Shown here: piece by piece, positions 52,413 through 56,643 of the stretch | Numbering within the stretch: the first letter of the stretch is position 1 | Layout: each line of letters begins with the position of its first letter | NCBI GenBank assembly: GCA_000993595.1 | Contig: LBWJ01000015.1 | Location: forward strand, 1 to 56,643 | DNA length: 56,643 bases | Direction: 5' to 3' | From: Candidatus Peregrinibacteria bacterium GW2011_GWC2_39_14 | GTDB lineage: Bacteria > Patescibacteriota > Gracilibacteria > UBA1369 > UBA12463 | Made by a program: the position numbers and the translations under genes | Notes under the pieces: generated by a model | The model's input: only the letters and a program-made list of their open reading frames with translations | What the model was told of the DNA's origin: nothing | Databases searched by the model: none

Positions 52413-53867
52413 ATGCCAAATCGGAGGTCAGCCCCAACAGTATTACCGGAAGTTGAATATGATAAAGACGCTTTAGCCGTTACAACATGGATGCTTCAAG
52501 GCAAGTCTTTAGTTGATTTTGTTGGTCCGACAGTTACGACTCATGAGAGCTTTATAAAACTTTTAAGAGTCAATGGATATGACATTAAGAATCCAAAAGA
52601 CAGAGCTGAGCTGGAATCAATTAAAGAAGAGGCGATAATGTATGCGGCCGCCCAACTTGAGACGCTAAGTCTAACGGGGAATTTGGACAAAAGTCTTCCA
52701 AGGGAAATAGACGAGCATTTGTTGTCCGCAAGTATTAAGGAGCTATTTGAAATAGCGGCGGGGACTCATCAACCTCCTTTTCATCCAAACGTAAATAGAC
52801 AAGCCTGTATAATATTGAAATATATTTTTGTAGAAAGTTATATAAGACGGTCTACGGAATTTATATTCCAACATGAAGCATACGGAGAGGTTTTGGGATT
52901 TTTAAGTAATAATTTTGAGAGTACCGATACTGGCGAATGGAGATTTAAAGCAAATCCGGACAGTAAAACTATTCCGGCAATTTATTACGTGCAGAGTGGT
53001 GAAAAAAGCAAGTCTTCCACTGCGAGAAAATTAATGGTTAAAGACGATGTGACAGCGTCTAGTATGATTGATCACGTTAGGGTGAGAGTAATAACGGAAA
53101 CAGTCGTAGATATTTTAAAGTTGTTATATTCTTTAGTTAGAGAATGTCGAATACCATGGAATAACTCCGTGCCAAGAAGGCCGAAACAAGAGTTGTTGGA
53201 TTTCAGAAGGATTGAAGAATTAATAAAACATCCGGAACAGGCGGAAGAATTCGTTAAAAGGCTTATGGAGGACCCGGAGGCGATCGACGGCATAAGGGTA
53301 ATAAAAAAAACAGCAGCAGCAGGTAGAAAAGGTAAAGCGGTTAACGAGAATTCAAGCGATGGTTTTCAGTGTGTTTCTTGGATAATTGAATTTCCTGTGC
53401 CAATTACAGTAGTTAAAAATGGAGAAATTCAGACGTTATTTATAAATTATCCGGTTGAGTTTCAAGTTGCGGATAGAAAAACAGCAGAAAGAAACTGGAC
53501 TAAAAGATCAGATGTTTGGGACGATGTAAAGCATGAGGTGTATGAAGCAAGGCAAGTGGCGAAAGTTGGAGCAAGATTGAAGATGACGGCTAGTAGAGTT
53601 AAAGCAGTGGTGGGAGAAGAAGAAGTGGCGGCAGATTTAGCGCAATTTAGAAGAGTGGCGGAGGTGTTAGGAATGCCGCAAGCTGATATAGCAAGATTAA
53701 TGGCAGGAGTGGTTGAAAGAGTCGATGGTGTCATTGAAGATAGAAATCGCGATCAAGCGGAGATTTTGATGGAAAGATTTAGAGAAATAGGAGCAAGTCT
53801 CAGCATTCCTCCGGGTGAAATTTCAAGATTGCTTGGCAGAAGAGGAGCGGCTAAACGTAAAGCGTAA
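52413..53867 (+). CDS. putative RelA/SpoT-synthetase-like protein with helical C-terminal repeats
   Basis: 484 residues. The middle resembles a ppGpp-synthetase core: 'KSKSSTARKLMVKDDV' (RxK..S-like entry), 'MIDHVRVRVITETVVDILKL' (Asp220, catalytic-strand Asp), 'NSSDGFQCVSW' (GYQS-like, but the usual His is Ser) and 'YPVEFQVADRKTAER' (Glu349, matching the VEIQIRT Glu). The N-terminal 180 residues are helical and lack an HD hydrolase motif. Two short similar helical units end the protein ('FRRVAEVLGMPQADIARLMA' and 'FREIGASLSIPPGEISRLLG'). If real, it could make an alarmone or transfer nucleotides to RNA or protein. The assignment is from motif reading only. The end is 7 nt from thrS. Confidence 0.4.
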   Translation: MPNRRSAPTVLPEVEYDKDALAVTTWMLQGKSLVDFVGPTVTTHESFIKLLRVNGYDIKNPKDRAELESIKEEAIMYAAAQLETLSLTGNLDKSLPREIDEHLLSASIKELFEIAAGTHQPPFHPNVNRQACIILKYIFVESYIRRSTEFIFQHEAYGEVLGFLSNNFESTDTGEWRFKANPDSKTIPAIYYVQSGEKSKSSTARKLMVKDDVTASSMIDHVRVRVITETVVDILKLLYSLVRECRIPWNNSVPRRPKQELLDFRRIEELIKHPEQAEEFVKRLMEDPEAIDGIRVIKKTAAAGRKGKAVNENSSDGFQCVSWIIEFPVPITVVKNGEIQTLFINYPVEFQVADRKTAERNWTKRSDVWDDVKHEVYEARQVAKVGARLKMTASRVKAVVGEEEVAADLAQFRRVAEVLGMPQADIARLMAGVVERVDGVIEDRNRDQAEILMERFREIGASLSIPPGEISRLLGRRGAAKRKA

Positions 53868-53874
53868 AATTATT

Positions 53875-55620
53875 TTATTTAACCTTTTTCAAGAATTCCT
53901 CAACCTTCATAACTTCCTGCTTTTTTGTCGCATAATCCCGAACGGCAATCGTTCCGGCTTCTTGTTCTTTTTCGCCGACAACAATCATATATGGAATCTT
54001 CTCCATTTCGGCATTTCGGATTTTTTTGCCAAGACCTTCGGCGGAAATGTCAATTTGAACGCGTATTCCGGCGGATTTTAATTCCTCAGCAACCTTATTT
54101 GCATAGTCCATGAATTTGTCGCTTATAGGAAGGATTTTTGCTTGAACCGGCGCCATCCAAAATGGGAAAGCTCCGGCGTGATGTTCAATCAAAATCGAAA
54201 GAAAACGCTCAATTGAGCCCATAATTGCGGCATGGATCATAACGATTTGTTCTTCTTTTCCGTCCTCATTTGTGCAAAATAATTTGAAGTTTTTTGGCAT
54301 GTTTCGATCTGCTTGGATCGTTGCAACTTGCCACTCACGGCCTAAAGAGTCCTTCGCCATAAAGTCGATTTTTGGGCCATAAAAAGCAGCTTCACCGGCT
54401 GCTTCTGTGAACTCTGCTCCACGATCACGAATAAATCCTCGAAGTTGTTCTTCAAATTTGTCCCAATCTTCTCTCGTCCCCAAATATTTTTCCATATGTT
54501 CCGGATCAGATAATGACAATCTGATTTTTAATTCCGGAAATCCGCATTTTGCATAAAAAGTTTCGATGATATCCCAAATCGCATAAAATTCATCTTTTAA
54601 TTGAGATTCACGGCAAAAGCAATGCGCATCATCTTGAGTGATGCATCGAACGCGAGAAAGTCCACTCAATTCACCTGTCTGTTCATCACGATAAACCATT
54701 GTTGTTTCCGCATAGCGATGAGGCAAATCGCGATAACTGCGAGGTTCGCATGCGAAAATTTGCGTATGATGAGGGCAGTTCATTGGTTTCATTGCAAATT
54801 CATGTCCTTCTCGAGTTGTAATTTTGAATAAGTCGTTTGAAAATTTTGCCCAGTGCCCGCTCGTTTCATACAAATCTTTTTTTGTAATATGTGGAATAGT
54901 GACTTTTTGATAACCTTTTGCTTGGCGTAATTCCCAAACAAAGTTATCCAAAATATTTCTAAGAAGCGTTCCTTTTGGCGTCCACAAAGGCAATCCCGCT
55001 CCAACCAATTCCGAAAAAGTAAAAAGTCCAAGTTCTTTTCCAAGTTTTTTATGATCGCGTTTTTTTGCCTCTTCAATCATATTCAAATAATCATCCAGTT
55101 CTTTTTGAGTTGGAAAAGCCGTGCCATAAATTCTCTGCAACATCTTATTTTTTTCATCTCCATGCCAATAAGCGCCTGCGATTTTTAAGAGTTTAAATGG
55201 ACCGATTTTGCCTGTTGATTCTACGTGTGGCCCTTTACAAAGATCAACATCCGAACCCTCTTCTCTTGGCTTGCCGTTCCAGTAAACCGTGGCCTTTTCT
55301 CCTTTTTCTTCAATGATTCGAACCCAGTCTAATTTATAGGGATTATCTTTAAAAAGTTTCTTTGCATCTTCAATTGAAATTTCTTCACGAACGATAGGCG
55401 AATCTTTATCGATAAGTTCTTGCATGCGTTTTTCAATTCTTGGAAAATCTTCTTCACTAACTTTTCCATCATAATCAAAATCATGATAAAAACCTTCATC
55501 AGTCGCCGGTCCCATTGCTCTTTTTAATCCGGGAAACAGGTCGGTCACTGCTTGGTGAAGCACGTGTTCGCACGAATGTCTCATCTTTTCCAACTCCAAT
55601 TGTTCTTTATTTTTTTCCAT
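53875..55620 (-). CDS. thrS: threonyl-tRNA synthetase lacking the TGS domain
   Basis: 581 residues; typical bacterial ThrRS is about 640 because of an N-terminal TGS domain, absent here. It begins directly in the editing domain: 'RHSCEHVLHQAV' (His15, His19) and 'DLCKGPHVESTG', the mischarged Ser-tRNA editing site. The catalytic core has 'PMNCPHHTQIF' (zinc Cys), 'RDLPHRYAETTMVYRDEQTG' (motif 2) and 'MIHAAIMGSIERFLSILIEH' (motif 3). The C-terminal anticodon domain is complete. Charges tRNA-Thr in the cytoplasm. The -10 TATAAT lies at 55654-55649 on the minus strand, next to hairpin copy 3. Confidence 0.95.
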   Translation of the reverse strand: MEKNKEQLELEKMRHSCEHVLHQAVTDLFPGLKRAMGPATDEGFYHDFDYDGKVSEEDFPRIEKRMQELIDKDSPIVREEISIEDAKKLFKDNPYKLDWVRIIEEKGEKATVYWNGKPREEGSDVDLCKGPHVESTGKIGPFKLLKIAGAYWHGDEKNKMLQRIYGTAFPTQKELDDYLNMIEEAKKRDHKKLGKELGLFTFSELVGAGLPLWTPKGTLLRNILDNFVWELRQAKGYQKVTIPHITKKDLYETSGHWAKFSNDLFKITTREGHEFAMKPMNCPHHTQIFACEPRSYRDLPHRYAETTMVYRDEQTGELSGLSRVRCITQDDAHCFCRESQLKDEFYAIWDIIETFYAKCGFPELKIRLSLSDPEHMEKYLGTREDWDKFEEQLRGFIRDRGAEFTEAAGEAAFYGPKIDFMAKDSLGREWQVATIQADRNMPKNFKLFCTNEDGKEEQIVMIHAAIMGSIERFLSILIEHHAGAFPFWMAPVQAKILPISDKFMDYANKVAEELKSAGIRVQIDISAEGLGKKIRNAEMEKIPYMIVVGEKEQEAGTIAVRDYATKKQEVMKVEEFLKKVK

Positions 55621-55648
55621 ACATATAAGTTAACGATAAAGCGAGGGA

Positions 55649-55687
55649 ATTATAACACACGCCGTTCGCCGAAGGCGAACACAGGCG
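55649..55687 (-). promoter_or_regulatory. thrS promoter -10 with hairpin element copy 3 over the -35
   Basis: Minus-strand TATAAT (55654-55649), 29 nt upstream of the ATG. No -35 is recognisable because positions 55660-55687 are the third hairpin element: outer stem CGCC/GGCG, inner stem GTTCGCC/GGCGAAC, GAA triloop, ACA bulge. The element may have replaced the -35 or be a protein binding site. Confidence 0.45.
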
Positions 55688-55812
55688 CATATAAAATAAA
55701 AGGAGCGTGAAACGCGGACGGTCTACGTACTTTTTACCGCGGCGCAAAAAATATTACTAAATTCCCAACTTATTGCTCAATATAGATTTCTGCCGCGCCC
55801 TGCGCGCACCCC

Positions 55813-56643
55813 TCAATCCGAACACTCGGGTGATCGTTTCCGATGCTCTAATAGAAGCTCTTTTGGCGTCATATATTTCAAACATTTCCTTGGTCTATCG
55901 TTGAGTTTCATTTCAATTAAGATGATTTCTTCTTCAGTATAGCAGGAAATATTGGAACGCTTTGGAATATACCGTCGAACAAGTCCATTTCCGTTTTCTA
56001 TGGTCCCTTTTTCCCAAGAATGATAAGGGTGGCAAAAATAAATAGTCACACCCAGAAGCCTTTGCAATTCCAAGTGCTTGGCGAATAAAAGGTCATTATC
56101 TAGCGTTAAAGTCAGCATTTCAGGAAAGCGTTTCTTGATTCGCAAAAATGCTTTTTCCATATTGTGGATGGAAACGGGAAAAATCTTTTCAAGGAATATC
56201 ATTCTTGTTTTGCGGTCAATAACGGTTAAAATACATCCTCTTCCTCCTTTGCCGGAAACGATAAAATCACCTTCGGTGTCACCGATACGCGCACGTTCTT
56301 GAATGATTTGTGGACGATCATCTATAAAAGTTCGCTCGGACAGCTTTCCTTTCTTGTAATGCCGCCTATGGAGATGTTTTATTGCTCTATGAAATTCAAT
56401 CTTTCTCCCGTATGGACTTCTGATAAAACGATAAATCGTATTTTTGCTAATATATGGAATATTTGGCTCTCTATAGCGGATTCTGCCTGATATTTGTTCC
56501 GGAGAATAATCATCAAACAATCTTCCCTCAATATATGCACGCAACTTTGGAAAACGGATGATTTTCTTGCCTTGGAAATTGCTCTGTTTTCTTCGCTCAG
56601 ATGCCTTTATTTCGGCTTTTTCAGGCTGATAAACATTGCTCAC
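55813..56643 (-). mobile_element. IS30-family transposase, truncated by the window edge
   Basis: 276 residues read in from the right edge; a GTG at 56643-56641 is only the edge, as the usual N-terminal HTH domain of IS30 transposases is missing and must lie beyond. The DDE core is present: 'RIGDTEGDFIV' (first Asp), 'LTLTLDNDLLFAKH' (second Asp; the family norm is 'DNG.EF'), and 'WEKGTIENGNGLVRRYIP' (Glu), then 'RPRKCLKYMTPKELL'. It would cut and paste the element's ends. The other terminal repeat is outside, so the ends cannot be fixed; the 3' side probably lies within 55690-55812. Confidence 0.85.

Noticed and set aside
55690..55812. Terminal inverted repeat of the IS30-type element
   Set aside because: Only one end could be in the window, and without the other no inverted repeat or target duplication can be verified.

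Overview
The window looks like a small-genome, AT-rich bacterium of the Candidate Phyla Radiation (Patescibacteria). Evidence is the set of VirB2/TrbC-like 'T4SS pilin' proteins, PKD-repeat surface proteins, many large proteins with no recognisable family, very tight gene packing, and short A-rich leaders with almost no Shine-Dalgarno sequences. TGA is used as a stop and is absent inside conserved genes (atpA, atpD, asnS, thrS), so the standard/bacterial code applies and the UGA=Gly lineages (Absconditabacteria/Gracilibacteria) are unlikely. I cannot fix the phylum from the sequence alone. No intergenic stretch exceeds 300 bases.

Layout. 1-349: the tail of an HNH nuclease gene. 461-9437 (+): a surface/secretion cluster of two proteins made of three concatenated T4SS-pilin units, a 1590-aa pilin-PKD fusion and a 762-aa membrane PKD protein. 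9583-15272 (+): three doubly membrane-anchored proteins sharing a C-terminal 'TGPE' motif + hydrophobic segment + basic tail, which reads like an undescribed protein-sorting signal; two of them carry a novel two-cysteine repeat. 15362-17118 (+): tRNA-Gln, a LysE-type exporter and a TerC protein. 17096-19495 (-): a repeat-bearing zinc-metallopeptidase-like protein. 19634-20793 (+): an FMN reductase and an M23 lipoprotein. 20800-26550 (-): an ECF sigma factor operon with a MacA-MacB-type efflux system and two small OB-like (DUF5666-like) proteins. 26755-27521 (+): an RRM RNA-binding protein behind a structured leader, and a DUF378 protein with a cysteine-rich tail. 27636-30166: two paralogous unknowns flanking an SLH surface protein. 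30229-31527: asnS. 31556-41998: a second secretion-related block (P-loop ATPase, a second, frameshifted HNH gene, a PH-like membrane protein, a TrbL/VirB6-like channel protein, and 510- and 1300-aa unknowns). 42046-48772 (-): a complete F-type ATP synthase operon in a permuted order (D-C-I-B-E-F-H-A-G). 49014-53867 (+): three unknowns, two with a beta-carbonic-anhydrase-like Cys/Asp/Arg + His/Cys signature and one resembling a RelA/SpoT synthetase core. 53875-55620 (-): thrS. 55813-56643 (-): a truncated IS30-family transposase.

How it fits together (inference). The pilin concatemers, PKD stalks, TGPE proteins, TrbL-like channel and P-loop ATPase would form or decorate a cell-surface apparatus for attachment or macromolecule exchange. 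The ECF/MacAB block looks like an envelope-stress response. Two HNH genes, each followed by a near-identical promoter, head the two secretion blocks about 33 kb apart. Three families of small intergenic repeats (covarying triloop hairpins, AT-rich repeats abutting stop codons, and an inverted-repeat element inside the atp operon) are scattered through the window.

The most promising undescribed systems are the TGPE sorting signal with its Cys-repeat cargo, and the 49014-53867 gene trio.
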